The notes under the pieces are model-generated. The model saw only the letters and a program-made list of their open reading frames with translations, was not told the DNA's origin and ran no database searches. From Nannocystis bainbridge (lineage in GTDB: Bacteria; Myxococcota_A; Polyangia; Nannocystales; Nannocystaceae), in the NCBI RefSeq assembly GCF_028368995.1, contig NZ_JAQNDL010000001.1, forward strand, positions 2,444,001 to 2,508,000: a stretch of DNA of 64,000 nucleotides. Direction: 5' to 3'. The position numbers and the translations under genes are program-made. This document shows, one piece after another, positions 7,770 through 19,259 of the stretch. Position 1 is the stretch's first letter. Each line of letters begins with the position of its first letter.

Positions 7770-10100
7770 TCAGGGCGCCGAGAAATCGATGCTCTGCAGC
7801 GAGTCTTCGAGCTCGATCTTCTTCTCGAGCCGCTTCGACTGCAGCTCGACGATCGTGCGCGCGAGCTTGTCGGCGTCGCGCGTGAATTCGTCGAGGCGCT
7901 TGTTCAACTTGCCGCGCAGATCGCCGGCCGCGCCGTCCTTTTTGATCGCCTCGAGGTTCTGTCGGGTCTCGTTCGCGCGCTGATCGAGCTCGGCTTTTTG
8001 GCGGGTGAGCCCGTCGATCTCGGTGTCGATGCGGCCGATCTCCTGGCGCAGGCGGCCCAGCGGCTCGAGCTTCTTGCGCGCGTTCGCGTCGAGGTTCGGC
8101 ACCCGCAGCAGCGATTCGAACAGCTGCGGCACGCGCGTGTCCCAGATCGAGATCGTCGTCTGCGACGGCGTCTGCTCGACCACCTCGACCTTGCCCTCGA
8201 CCGCGTTGCCGGTGACCTTGACCGGCACGAGGTAGGCGTCGGGCAGCTCCTCGAGCCCCTCGATCTTCGACTTGAGCGCGTAGGGCCCGCCCTGCTTCGG
8301 GTGGCGGATCAGCACCGAGTAGCCCTTCGGGTCCGGCTGGCCCTTCACCGTCCACGTCGTCGCCACCCGCTGGAAGTTCTCGACCGAGATCAGCCCGCGC
8401 ACGATCTTGACGATGCGCAGCTCGTCGCCGGTGTACTGCGCCTGCGACGACACCAGCAGCGACGGCTCGACCGCGAACGGGATCGTCGTGCTCGTCTGCG
8501 TCCCGACCGCCTCCGACAGGCCCTCGCCGACGAAGCTGCCGCCGGCGTAGATCGCGATCGGCCCCGGCTCGAGCACGAACGGGGTGGTGTTCTTGAAGCG
8601 GACCACGCGGTACGGGTTCTGCTCGTAGCCGGTGCCGGCGCCGCCCGGACGGAACAGGAACGTCTGCTCGGCCGCCACGTCCTGGTTGACGATCGCCACC
8701 ATCGTCGAGCTGCCGTCGGGCACCGTCACGCGGTCGCGCAGGTCGAAGCGCGTCAGCCCGCTGACGCTCTTGGCCCGCGCGCTCGCCTGCGTGCTGCGGC
8801 GCAGCGACTCGAGGTCCATCGCCGGCGCCTCGGCCTTCTCGACCTCGTCGTAGGCGACGTCGGGGGCCGGCTCGAAGTCGTAGCTGGGGCCGCTCGCGGC
8901 GCGGCCGCCTCCGCCGATGCTGTTCGGCCGCTGCTCCGCGCGCTTCGCCGATTTCTTGAGGTCGTCCGCCTTCTCTCGCATCGCGGGCGCCGGCGGCGGG
9001 GCCGGAGGCGGCAGGCTGCGGGCCGGGACGGCGTCGGGGCAGCCGTCCTCGTCGGTGTAGCCGTTGAACGTCTCCGGGCTGTCGGGGCACTTGTCGAGCC
9101 CGTCGGGGATCGCGTCGCCGTCGCGATCACTTCCGGCGTCGTACGAGGTCTCGCCCATCGCCACCGCGGCCCGCTTCTGCACCCCCGCCTCGGTGAGGTC
9201 GGTGCGGCCCACGGTGCGCGGCGTGTGCAGGTCGTAGCGGAACGCGATCGGTGCGCCCGAGGTCAGGCTCATCGACACCTTGCCCCAATCCTCGCCGCTG
9301 GTGTTGTCGACCACCGCCCACGCCTGCAGCAGCGCCGGGCCCTTCTCGCCCGGCTCGGGCAGGACCACCCGGTAGGTCGGCTTCCACATCGGCGCCGCCA
9401 CCACGTAGCTGACCAGCAGGTCGTGGCTGCTCGCGCCCGCGAGGCGGATCTCGACCGCGACCTGCTGGAACATCCCCTCGCCCGCGGTGGCGTCGAGCGT
9501 GCGGTGGAACTGCAGCGCCAGGTCGCCGTCCTGCAGCGTCACCCCGCGCACCTTCGACAGCCGCACCACCTGCAGCTGCTTGCCGTCGAGCAGCGAGACC
9601 TTGAAGTCGCGCGCCCCGCCCTGCGGCGCCGGCACCCGCTCCGACGACGGCGGCGGCGTCGGGTCCGGCTCGTCGATCACCGCCTCGACCAGGACGATGC
9701 GCCCGCGCAGCTTGCCCTGCGTGGTCTTCAGCGTCACGTAGGTGCCGCGCAGCGCGTCGAGCACCTGCGCCAGCGAACCTTGCCCCGGGGCCAGGGTCGA
9801 CAGCGCGGCGTTGGCCCACGACTCGGGGTCGAGCGGCATCGACACGCTGACTGCCTGCCCGCTCTTGCGGTCGACCACGGTCAGGCTCTTGAGCAGGTCG
9901 TTGATCTGGTCCTTGCGGACCTTGATCACCAGCGCCTCGCCCTTGACCTCGCCGCGGCGCTCGAAATAACCGATGCCGTTGCGATAGAGCACCACGCGGT
10001 CGAGCCCCAGCGAGCTCTCGGTGGCGGCGTAAGGGTTGCGGCCGTGGGCGCAACCGATGAAGAGGAGGGCGACGAGGGCGGACGGGGCGAGCCTGGGCAC
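7770..10100 (-). CDS. DUF4139-domain lipoprotein with type-3 calcium repeat
   Basis: About 776 residues. The signal peptide has lipobox LFIGC, followed by the motif LDRVVLYRNGIGYFERRG typical of DUF4139/MuiA-related proteins. The body is a predicted beta-rich DUF4139 region split near its middle by a thrombospondin-type-3 calcium-binding segment (DRDGDAIPDGLDKCPD) and a Pro-rich linker. The C-terminus is a charged coiled coil. The GTG at 10100 was chosen because it starts the signal peptide and an AGGAG tract lies upstream; the longer frame adds a non-secretory Arg/Ala-rich leader. Probably anchored on the inner face of the outer membrane or on the surface. Two further DUF4139 proteins lie at 47.2-51.1 kb. 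Function unknown. Confidence 0.82.
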   Translation of the reverse strand: MPRLAPSALVALLFIGCAHGRNPYAATESSLGLDRVVLYRNGIGYFERRGEVKGEALVIKVRKDQINDLLKSLTVVDRKSGQAVSVSMPLDPESWANAALSTLAPGQGSLAQVLDALRGTYVTLKTTQGKLRGRIVLVEAVIDEPDPTPPPSSERVPAPQGGARDFKVSLLDGKQLQVVRLSKVRGVTLQDGDLALQFHRTLDATAGEGMFQQVAVEIRLAGASSHDLLVSYVVAAPMWKPTYRVVLPEPGEKGPALLQAWAVVDNTSGEDWGKVSMSLTSGAPIAFRYDLHTPRTVGRTDLTEAGVQKRAAVAMGETSYDAGSDRDGDAIPDGLDKCPDSPETFNGYTDEDGCPDAVPARSLPPPAPPPAPAMREKADDLKKSAKRAEQRPNSIGGGGRAASGPSYDFEPAPDVAYDEVEKAEAPAMDLESLRRSTQASARAKSVSGLTRFDLRDRVTVPDGSSTMVAIVNQDVAAEQTFLFRPGGAGTGYEQNPYRVVRFKNTTPFVLEPGPIAIYAGGSFVGEGLSEAVGTQTSTTIPFAVEPSLLVSSQAQYTGDELRIVKIVRGLISVENFQRVATTWTVKGQPDPKGYSVLIRHPKQGGPYALKSKIEGLEELPDAYLVPVKVTGNAVEGKVEVVEQTPSQTTISIWDTRVPQLFESLLRVPNLDANARKKLEPLGRLRQEIGRIDTEIDGLTRQKAELDQRANETRQNLEAIKKDGAAGDLRGKLNKRLDEFTRDADKLARTIVELQSKRLEKKIELEDSLQSIDFSAP

Positions 10101-10276
10101 GTGCGAGGGATCTCCTGCGAGGTCGACTGTAACGCCGCGAGCCCACGCCCTCTTACTCGCACGCGCGCCCGCCAAACCCCGCCGGAGGCGCGTCTTCGGC
10201 CGCTGCGCGGTTTTGCCCGCGCGGGCCGCCCCAAATGCCGCCAGGCGGTCGCACGCGGCGCCTATGGACGCCTTGA

Positions 10277-11266
<990 letters not shown>

Positions 11267-11304
11267 CCTTTCCGACCTGTCCTCAAGCACCTGGTCTTTC
11301 CGCC
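11267..11304. repeat. Degenerate repeat between the two pip genes
   Basis: The spacer contains CCTGTCCTCAAGCACCTGG flanked by CTTTCC tracts, resembling decayed halves of the GGACATGTCC family directly after a stop codon. The match is weak. Confidence 0.3.
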
Positions 11305-12297
11305 ATGACCGTTCGACCCGCTCACTCCGCGCCGCACCGCCAGGACCCGCTGTCGGGCCTGTACCCGCCGATCGACCCGTTCCACTTCGGCCGGCTGCAG
11401 GTCCCGGGCGGGCACGACCTCTACTTCGAGCAGTCGGGCAACCGCGCCGGCAAGCCGGTGGTGTTCCTGCACGGCGGGCCCGGCGGCGGCACCGACCCCA
11501 AGCACCGGCGCTTCTTCGACCCGGCGCGCTACCGCATCATCCTGTTCGACCAGCGCGGCTGCGGCCAGAGCGAGCCGTTCGCCTCGCTCGAGGACAACAC
11601 CACCTGGGACCTGGTCGACGACATCGAGCGCCTGCGCGAGCACCTCGGCGTCGACCGCTGGCAGGTGTTCGGCGGCTCGTGGGGCAGCACGCTCGGGGTC
11701 GCCTACGCCGAGGCCCACCCGCACCGCGTCACCGAGCTGGTCCTGCGCGGGATCTTCATGTTCACCCGCCGCGAGTCCGATTGGTTCTACGGCCGCGGCA
11801 CCCGCAACCTGTTCCCCGACGCCTGGGAGGCCTTCGTCGCCCCGATCCCCGAGGCCGAGCGCGCCGACCTGATCGCCGCCTACTACCGCCGCCTCACCTC
11901 GAACGACCCGCGCGTCCGCGTCGAGGCCGCGCGCGCGTGGAGCCTGTGGGAGAGCCGCGTCGCCGCCCTGCACCCCGACCCCGACGTCGAGATGCACTGC
12001 GACAACACCGACTTCACCCTCGCCTTCTCGCGCATCGAGTGCCACTACTTCGTCAACAAGGGTTTTCTGAACAGCGAGACCCAGCTGCTGGACGACGCGC
12101 CGAAGATCCAGCACATCCCGACGACGATCGTGCACGGCCGCTACGACGTGATCTGCCCGCTCGAGAACGCGTGGCACCTGCACAAGCGGCTGCCCCGCTC
12201 GGAGCTGGTGATCGTGCCCGACGCCGGCCACTCGGCCTTCGAGCCCGGCATCGCCCTCAGCCTGCGTCGCGCCACCGACCGCTACTCCCAGCTGTGA
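11305..12297 (+). CDS. pip: Prolyl aminopeptidase (family S33), copy 2
   Basis: A 330-residue paralogue of the preceding protein with the same architecture: HGGPGGG (56-62), FDQRGCGQS, GGSWGS with Ser125, GRYDVICP and AGHSAFEP. The N-terminus is about ten residues longer and diverged. The ATG at 11305 starts just ahead of the conserved region; the reading frame stays open far upstream but that part is not coding. The two copies are clearly homologous over their full length, which points to an old tandem duplication with possible specialisation for different peptide sizes (inference). Confidence 0.9.
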   Translation: MTVRPAHSAPHRQDPLSGLYPPIDPFHFGRLQVPGGHDLYFEQSGNRAGKPVVFLHGGPGGGTDPKHRRFFDPARYRIILFDQRGCGQSEPFASLEDNTTWDLVDDIERLREHLGVDRWQVFGGSWGSTLGVAYAEAHPHRVTELVLRGIFMFTRRESDWFYGRGTRNLFPDAWEAFVAPIPEAERADLIAAYYRRLTSNDPRVRVEAARAWSLWESRVAALHPDPDVEMHCDNTDFTLAFSRIECHYFVNKGFLNSETQLLDDAPKIQHIPTTIVHGRYDVICPLENAWHLHKRLPRSELVIVPDAGHSAFEPGIALSLRRATDRYSQL

Positions 12298-12322
12298 GGC
12301 CGGGCCGGGGCGGTGCGTCCCT

Positions 12323-12385
12323 CATGTCCGAGAGGACATGCCCCGTGCGCCATGCCCTTGGGGGCATGCCCCTTCGGTCATGTCC
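12323..12385. repeat. Three palindromic repeat units between convergent genes
   Basis: Unit 1 is CATGTCC-GAGA-GGACATG (12323-12340). Unit 2 is CATGCCC-TTGG-GGGCATG (12351-12368), showing the A-to-G/T-to-C compensated variant. Unit 3 is a partial CATGTCCTCCGGGTCACAT whose end overlaps the stop codon of the downstream minus-strand gene. Confidence 0.85.
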
Positions 12386-12391
12386 TCCGGG

Positions 12392-13606
12392 TCACATCGC
12401 CGAAAGGTCGCCGCCGGCCGCCGCGGCCGCCAGCGTCAGGCGGTCGGCGCCCCAATACAGCTGCGGGCCGCGCTCGCGGGTCTGCACCACGAACGTCGGC
12501 ACCCCGAACACCCCGGCCGCCTCGGCCGCCGCGGTGCTCGTCGTCAGCGCTTGCTTGATCTCCGGCGCCGCCGCCCGGGCCACCAGCGCCGACCCGTCGA
12601 GCCCGACCGCGTCGGCGATCGCCGCGACCACGGCGGGATCGCTGATGTCGCGGTCCTCCGCCCACAGCGCCGTCGCCAGCGCGCGCACCAGCGGCGGCGG
12701 CGTGCCGGCGGCCAGCGTCACCCGCAGCGGCAGCACCGTGCGGATCGGGAACCGCTGCGGGAATTTGAACGGCAGCCCCGCGCGCGCCGCCTGGCGATCG
12801 AGGTCCTGCAGCGTGTGGCGCCGCTTCTCCGGGCTCTGCTCGAACAGCGGCACGTCGGGCGTGCCGAGGCTGCGAAACAGCCCCCCGAGCAGGATCGGTC
12901 GCCACGTCACCTGCGGGCCCAGCTCGCCCGCGCGACCGATCGCCAGGTACGCGAACGGGCTCGAGTAGTCGAAGAAGAGCTCGACCGGCGCCGTCGGCGA
13001 CGGCACGGGCATCGGCGGCGTCCCGCCGAGCGCCGCCTCGACCATGTCCGCCCGGTCCTGCCCCCAGAACAATTGGTCGCCGACGAAGTAGGTCGGCACG
13101 CCGAACACCCCGCGCGCGATCGCCTCGTCGGTGCGGCGGCGCAGCGCGTCCTTGATCTCCGGCGACTCGGCGCGGGCCAGGATCGCCGCGGCGTCGAGCC
13201 CGACCTCGGCGATCGCCCGCGCCAGCACCTCGCGGTCGGCGATGTCGGCGTTCTCGTCCCAGTACGCGCGGTAGATGCGGTGGATCAGCGGCAGTGACAG
13301 CTCCGCCGCCAGCACGCAGCGCAGCGCCTCGACCGTGCGCATCGGGTGACTCGCCGGCATGCGCAGCGGCACGCCGGCGCGCTGGGCCTGGCGGCGCATG
13401 TCGTCGAAGTTGTGGCGCGCCTTGGCCGGGTTCAGCGTCGCCGCCAGGTTCTGCGGCGTGCCGCGGGCCTTGAACACCCCGCCGAGCAGCATCGGTCGCA
13501 GGTCGAGCTCGGCGCCTGCCCTTCGGGCCAGCTGTTCGACCTGCGTCGACGCCACGTAGGCGTACGGGCACGAGAAATCGAACCAGAACTCGAGCCGCGC
13601 CCCCAT
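12392..13606 (-). CDS. Tandem DsbA-family / HCCA isomerase-like protein
   Basis: About 404 residues made of two homologous thioredoxin-fold halves, each like 2-hydroxychromene-2-carboxylate isomerase or kappa-class glutathione transferase. The first half opens with FWFDFSCPYAYVAS and the second with FFDYSSPFAYLA. Both then show a GG(V/L)F motif, an R-P-I/M-LLGG stretch and a GVFGVPTF/Y-type cis-Pro loop before the end. The usual active-site Ser is SC in half one and SS in half two. No signal peptide. It starts 2 bp after the hemB stop, so the two are probably co-transcribed. Substrate unknown; single-domain relatives act in aromatic degradation or disulfide chemistry. Confidence 0.8.
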   Translation of the reverse strand: MGARLEFWFDFSCPYAYVASTQVEQLARRAGAELDLRPMLLGGVFKARGTPQNLAATLNPAKARHNFDDMRRQAQRAGVPLRMPASHPMRTVEALRCVLAAELSLPLIHRIYRAYWDENADIADREVLARAIAEVGLDAAAILARAESPEIKDALRRRTDEAIARGVFGVPTYFVGDQLFWGQDRADMVEAALGGTPPMPVPSPTAPVELFFDYSSPFAYLAIGRAGELGPQVTWRPILLGGLFRSLGTPDVPLFEQSPEKRRHTLQDLDRQAARAGLPFKFPQRFPIRTVLPLRVTLAAGTPPPLVRALATALWAEDRDISDPAVVAAIADAVGLDGSALVARAAAPEIKQALTTSTAAAEAAGVFGVPTFVVQTRERGPQLYWGADRLTLAAAAAGGDLSAM

Positions 13607-13608
13607 CC

Positions 13609-14619
13609 CTACTTCCGCGTCCCCGTCAGCCACTCCGCCGCCTGGCGCGCGAAGTAGGTCAAGATCACGTCGGCGCCGGCGCGGCGGATGCCGAGCAGGC
13701 TCTCGAGCACCACCCGCTTCTCGTCGAGCCAGCCGCGCTCGCTCGCCGCCTTGAGCATCGCGTACTCGCCGCTGACCTGGTAGGCCGCGAGCGGCAGGCT
13801 GGTCGCGCGGCGCAGCTCGGCGAGGATGTCGAGGTACGGCCCGGCCGGCTTGACCATCAGCATGTCGGCGCCCTCGACCTCGTCGAGCTCCGCCTCGCGC
13901 AGCGCCTCGCGGGCGTTGGCGGGGTCCATCTGATACGTCTTCTTGTCGCCGCTCTTGGGCGCCGAGTCGAGCGCGTCGCGGAACGGCCCGTAGAACGCCG
14001 AGGCGTACTTGGCCGTGTAGGCGAGGATCGACACGTCGATGAAGTCCTCGCCGTCGAGCGCCTCGCGCAGCGCCTGCACGCGGCCGTCCATCATGTCCGA
14101 CGGCGCGACGATGTCCGCGCCGGCGCGGGCCTGGCACAGCGCCTGCTCGCACAGCGCCGCCACCGTCTCGTCGTTGAGGATGCGCCCGTCGGGCGCGACG
14201 ATCCCGTCGTGGCCGTCGCTGTTGTACGGGTCGAGCGCGACGTCGGTGACGATCACCAGGTCGGGCCAGCGGTCCTTCAGCGCCTTGATCGTCTCCGGGA
14301 TGAGGCCGTTCGGGTTCCACGCCTCGCGGCCGTCGGAGGTCTTGAGCGACTCCACCACCGCCGGGAACAGGGCGATGAGGTTGACCCCGACCGCGCGCGC
14401 CGCCTCGACCTCGGCCAGCAGCCCGCGGCGCGACAGCCGGGCGCACCCGGGCATCGACGCGATCGGCACGTCGTCGGCGCCGGCGTGGATGAACAGCGGG
14501 TAGATGAAGTGCTCCGGCCCCAGCGTGGTCTCGCGCAGGAACGCCCGGATCGCCGGGTGCTTGCGGTTGCGTCGCGGGCGCTGCAGCAGGTTGAGCGGGT
14601 CTCGGCGGCCTAACGTCAT
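13609..14619 (-). CDS. hemB: Delta-aminolevulinic acid dehydratase (porphobilinogen synthase)
   Basis: A 336-residue enzyme that condenses two 5-aminolevulinate molecules to porphobilinogen in haem and tetrapyrrole synthesis. The two Schiff-base lysines are Lys204 (YTAKYASAFYGPF) and Lys257 (MVKPAGPYLD). The metal loop reads DVALDPYNSDGHDG without the cysteines of zinc-type enzymes, so it belongs to the Asp-rich, magnesium-type group. The ATG at 14619 is preferred because AAGGA lies 8-9 nt upstream. An ATG 7 codons earlier has its AAGGA only one base away. Both that signal and the upstream ATG lie in a palindromic repeat. Confidence 0.95.
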   Translation of the reverse strand: MTLGRRDPLNLLQRPRRNRKHPAIRAFLRETTLGPEHFIYPLFIHAGADDVPIASMPGCARLSRRGLLAEVEAARAVGVNLIALFPAVVESLKTSDGREAWNPNGLIPETIKALKDRWPDLVIVTDVALDPYNSDGHDGIVAPDGRILNDETVAALCEQALCQARAGADIVAPSDMMDGRVQALREALDGEDFIDVSILAYTAKYASAFYGPFRDALDSAPKSGDKKTYQMDPANAREALREAELDEVEGADMLMVKPAGPYLDILAELRRATSLPLAAYQVSGEYAMLKAASERGWLDEKRVVLESLLGIRRAGADVILTYFARQAAEWLTGTRK

Positions 14620-14620
14620 C

Positions 14621-14653
14621 ACATCTGTCCTTCGTGACATGTCCTTAGAGACA
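14621..14653. repeat. Repeat overlapping HIT stop and hemB ribosome-binding site
   Basis: ATCTGTCCTTCGTGACATGTCC is followed by a GTCTCTAAGG-type half on the other strand. The element contains the TAA stop of the HIT gene (14645-14647), an ATG in the hemB frame (14638-14640) and the AAGGA in front of the chosen hemB start. Confidence 0.65.
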
Positions 14654-15076
14654 CCAGTCGCCCGCGCCCTCGGGCGCCAGCTTGGCGAGCGCCTGGCGCA
14701 GCTTGTCGGCCGCCTCGTCGAGCGTGGCCGCGCTGGCGCGGGTGTCGGCGTTGGCGAAGTCGAGGTCGTGCGGCCCGTCGATCGGGACCACGTGGAGGTG
14801 CACGTGCGGCACCTCGAGCCCGGCGATCATCAAGCCCACGCGGGCCGGCGCGAACGCCAGCATCTGACCGCGGCCGATCGCCTGCGCGACCGTCGTCAGG
14901 TGGGCGGCGAGCTCGGCGTCGAGGTCGAGCCAGTGGTCGACCTCCTGCTTCGGCACCACCAGCGTGTGGCCGGGGCGCAGCGGCGCGATCGACAGGAATG
15001 CGGCGCAGCGGTCGTCCTGATAGACGAAGCGACCGGGCAGCTCGCCGTTGATGATCCGGGTGAACACGGACGGCAT
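14645..15076 (-). CDS. HIT-family nucleotide hydrolase
   Basis: A 143-residue histidine-triad protein. The catalytic motif VPHVHLHVVP is intact, and the N-terminus (FTRIINGELPGRFVYQDD) is the typical HIT start. Family members hydrolyse dinucleoside polyphosphates or AMP-lysine-type conjugates. Length is slightly above the usual 110-140, with a C-terminal helical extension. It sits between hemB (25 bp downstream) and a DNA glycosylase (10 bp upstream) on the same strand, likely one operon. The context does not reveal its substrate. Confidence 0.92.
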   Translation of the reverse strand: MPSVFTRIINGELPGRFVYQDDRCAAFLSIAPLRPGHTLVVPKQEVDHWLDLDAELAAHLTTVAQAIGRGQMLAFAPARVGLMIAGLEVPHVHLHVVPIDGPHDLDFANADTRASAATLDEAADKLRQALAKLAPEGAGDWCL

Positions 15077-15086
15077 GGCCGGGACT

Positions 15087-15695
15087 CTACACCGGGCGGA
15101 GGCCCTTCGGCGCGCTGACCCACTTCGACCCGGCCACGGCCAGGCGCCACGGCGCGTCGCGGTCGGCCGGCGCCGCGAAATCGATGCCGACGCGCGGCCC
15201 TGCGAGGATCTCGCCGACCGGCGGGGCGTCGAGCGCCTCGAGCCCGCCGGGCTCGGTGACGGGGTGATGCGACCAAGAAGTGTCGAGCTGCAGCGCCTGC
15301 CCGACCTTGCCCGGCCCGGTCAGCAGCGTCGGCCCCGCCGTCGTCGCCCCGCGGCGGCGCTGGATCTCCGTCAGCCCCAGCACCGGCTCCGCCGAGCGGA
15401 TCAGCACCGCCGCGCCCTCGCCCTCTTCATTGGTCGAGAGGTTGAGCATGTTGTGGATCCCGTAGCAGAGGTACACGTACGCGCGCCCCGGCGGGCCCCA
15501 CATCGCCGCGTTGCGCTCGGTCAGGCCGAAGCGACAGTGGTTGGCGCTGTCGTTCGGGTGGCGGTAGGCCTCGACCTCGGTGATGCGCACGATCACGCCG
15601 TCGCGTCGCAGCAGCTTGCCCAGCAGATCGCGCGCGACCACCAGCGCGTCGCGAGCGAAAAAAGAACGCGGCAAGATTCCTGTGTCGTCGGCCAT
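15087..15695 (-). CDS. mpg: 3-methyladenine DNA glycosylase (AAG/MPG family)
   Basis: A 202-residue base-excision repair enzyme that removes alkylated purines from DNA. Family marks are LPRSFFARDALVVARDLLGK at the start, ITEVEAYRHPNDSANHCRFG with the catalytic Glu, then AYVYLCYGIHNMLNLS and RSAEPV. Length fits the family. The ATG at 15695 begins the conserved region. It is the first gene of a likely mpg-HIT-hemB-isomerase transcription unit on the minus strand, divergent from the flotillin operon. Confidence 0.93.
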   Translation of the reverse strand: MADDTGILPRSFFARDALVVARDLLGKLLRRDGVIVRITEVEAYRHPNDSANHCRFGLTERNAAMWGPPGRAYVYLCYGIHNMLNLSTNEEGEGAAVLIRSAEPVLGLTEIQRRRGATTAGPTLLTGPGKVGQALQLDTSWSHHPVTEPGGLEALDAPPVGEILAGPRVGIDFAAPADRDAPWRLAVAGSKWVSAPKGLRPV

Positions 15696-15850
15696 GTGGC
15701 TCCAGCGAAGGTGGTGATCGAGTTCAGCGTAGCGTCGAACGGGCCCCGCGCGTACGACGTATTCGCGGCCTGTCGCGCCCCTGGTCGGTGTACAGCGCTT
15801 ATGGCGCGCATGGGCCGTCCGGACGTGGCATACTGTTCACCCCTCACGCG

Positions 15851-16420
15851 ATGCTGATCTATCTGTACCTGTTCGCATTCGGGCTCGGCGGCGTCCTTCT
15901 TCTCGGCTCGATCTTCATCGGCGACAAGGACGGCGGCGACAGCGACGCGAGCACGGCCGAGCACTTCGACCACGGCGTCGACGACAGCCACGGCACGCTG
16001 GCCGGGCTGTTCACCGCCTTCTTCTCGCTGCGCTTCTGGATGTTCTTCCTCGCCTTCTTCGGGCTCACCGGCCTCGTGCTCGACGGCCTCGACCTCGTCG
16101 ACAGCCCGACCGCCGCCCTCGTCGCCGCGCTGGGCATGGGCCTCCTGACCGGCCTGGGCACCGTCGCCGTGTTCCGCAACCTCTCGCACAGCGAGACCAG
16201 CACCGCCGCCAGCGCCGCCGACTACATCGGCCGCAGCGGGCGGGTGATGGTCGGCTTCGCCGCCGGCGACCTCGGCAAGGTGCGGCTCACGCTCAAGGGC
16301 ACCACCGTCGACGTCCTGGCCAGCACCGAGGAGGAGCGCGGCTTCGTCGTCGGCGACGAGGCCCTGGTCATCGCCATGAACGACACCACCGCCGTCGTCG
16401 CCCGCGTCTCGGGCGGCTGA
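15851..16420 (+). CDS. NfeD-like membrane protein, flotillin partner
   Basis: A protein of about 189 residues with an N-terminal transmembrane helix, an acidic loop (GDKDGGDSDAS), further hydrophobic helices and a C-terminal small beta domain (YIGRSGRVMVGF through VVARVSGG) like the OB fold of NfeD proteins. NfeD proteins accompany SPFH/flotillin proteins in membrane microdomains, and two flotillins follow directly. The ATG at 15851 starts the first membrane helix; the upstream in-frame ATG would add a non-hydrophobic leader. A TACTGT box at 15831-15836 suggests a very short 5' leader. Confidence 0.75.
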   Translation: MLIYLYLFAFGLGGVLLLGSIFIGDKDGGDSDASTAEHFDHGVDDSHGTLAGLFTAFFSLRFWMFFLAFFGLTGLVLDGLDLVDSPTAALVAALGMGLLTGLGTVAVFRNLSHSETSTAASAADYIGRSGRVMVGFAAGDLGKVRLTLKGTTVDVLASTEEERGFVVGDEALVIAMNDTTAVVARVSGG

Positions 16421-16449
16421 CCGCGGCCAACCTGCCACCGGAGGACCGA

Positions 16450-17819
16450 GTGAACCTGCCTCTCACCTACCTGGCCTTCGCGCCAGCTGTGGATTCCGTA
16501 TTTGAAGCATTGACCCAAAACGTCGCCGGCCTGGCGATCGTCGGCTCGCTCACCATCGGCCTGGGGGTGCTGCTCCTGCTGATGCTGGTCAAGAACTTCC
16601 TCTACCTCTGTCACCCGAACGAGGCGCTGATCTTCACCGGCCGCAAGCGCGTCAAGGACGGCGTCGACCTCGGCCCGCTGGTGATCCTCGGCCGCGGCGT
16701 CGTCGGTCAACCGCCCGAGCACCACGGCTGCGGCAAGGGCCGCGCCTGGCGGATCCCCGTGCTCGAGCTCGTCGACCGCCTCGACATGTCGGCGATGTCG
16801 ATCGACGTCTACGTGCAAAACGCCTACTCGTCCGGCAACATCCCGCTCAAGATCCACGCGATCGCCAACGTCAAGATCAGCCCCCACCCGCGGCTGATCC
16901 GCAACGCGATCGAGCGCTTCCTCGGCCGCTCCACCTCGGAGATCCAGCAGGTCGCGCGCCAGACCCTCGAGGGCGCGCTGCGCGAGGTGTTGGCGCAGAT
17001 GACCCCCGAGGCCGTCAACCACGACCGGCTCGAGTTCGCCAACAACCTGGCCAAGAGCGCCCAGGACGACCTCGACAAGCTCGGCTTGCAGCTCGACACC
17101 CTCAAGATCCAGCACGTCGCCGACGAGACCGGCTACCTCGACTCGCTGGGCCGGCCGCAGATCGCCGCGGTCCTGCGCGACGCCGAGAAGGCCGAGAGCC
17201 AGGCCCAGCAGGAGGTCACCGAGGCCCAGGCCCAGGCCAACCAGCGCGCCGAGGTGGCCAAGGCCGCGGCCGAGACCGCGATCCTGGTCAAGCGCAACGA
17301 GCTCACCAAGATCCGCGCCGAGCTCGAGGGCCGCGCCGGCGCCGTCGAGCGCGAGGCCGAGGCCGCCGCCAAGACGGCGCGCGCCGAGGCCGAGCAGGAG
17401 CTGCAGACCGTGCGCAGCCAGCTCGAGCAGAAGCGGCTCATGGCCGAGGTCATCATCCCCGCCGAGGTCGACCGGGCCGCGCGGCTGCTGCTGGCCAAGG
17501 GCGACGCCGCGCCGACGATCGAGAACGGCGCCGCGGTGGCCGAGGTCCTGCGCCTCACCAGCGAGGCCTGGCTGACCATGGGCCCGCAGGCCCGCGAGAT
17601 CTACGTCATCCAGCACCTCGAGGAGCTGCTGGCCGCGGTCCTCCAGCCGATCGAGAAGCTCAAGATCCGCGAGGTCGCCGCGCTCGACCCGGGCGACGGC
17701 AGCGCGATCGCCAGCTACGCCGCCTCTTACCCGCGCGCCGTCGCGGCGGTGCTCAGCGCCCTGCGCGAGACCACCGGCGTCGACGTCCCCGCGATCCTGG
17801 CCGGAAAGACAGGTGCCCA

Positions 17820-17823
<4 letters not shown>
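16450..17823 (+). CDS. Flotillin-like SPFH protein 1
   Basis: A 457-residue SPFH/flotillin-family membrane scaffold protein. An N-terminal transmembrane helix (about 26-50) precedes the SPFH domain (from CHPNEALIFTGR). A long Ala/Glu/Arg coiled coil (about 225-350) and a C-terminal oligomerisation region follow. A Cys/His/Pro-rich insertion (QPPEHHGCGKG) interrupts the early SPFH strands and is absent from the next gene's product. The GTG start has GGAGG six bases upstream. The stop overlaps the next gene's GTG by 4 bp, implying translational coupling. Flotillins organise ordered membrane domains together with NfeD proteins. Confidence 0.88.
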
Positions 17824-19103
<1,280 letters not shown>

Positions 19104-19122
19104 ACTTCGATTCAAGTCCGTG

Positions 19123-19168
19123 AACCCGCGCTTCAGCTCGGCTTTGCAGCGAGCTGGCGCGGGTTTTT
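19123..19168 (+). terminator. Rho-independent terminator after flotillin operon
   Basis: Outer stem AACCCGCGC (19123-19131) pairs with GCGCGGGTT (19157-19165), with an inner stem CAGCTCG/CGAGCTG. The 3' arm runs into TTTTT. Confidence 0.88.
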
Positions 19169-19241
19169 CGTGCCAGGAGATAAGCCTGCGAAACTGGCCG
19201 GACTTCCCGATCGATACCGAACTCACCTTGACATGAATCTC

Positions 19242-19259
19242 GGTTCACGCCAATGAACC
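19242..19259 (+). promoter_or_regulatory. Candidate TetR operator overlapping the start codon
   Basis: A perfect inverted repeat GGTTCA-N6-TGAACC spans the ATG at 19253 of the TetR gene. TetR-family repressors commonly bind such short palindromes at their own promoters, so this is a plausible autoregulatory site for the efflux operon. No binding data; the arms are only 6 bp. Confidence 0.35.
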
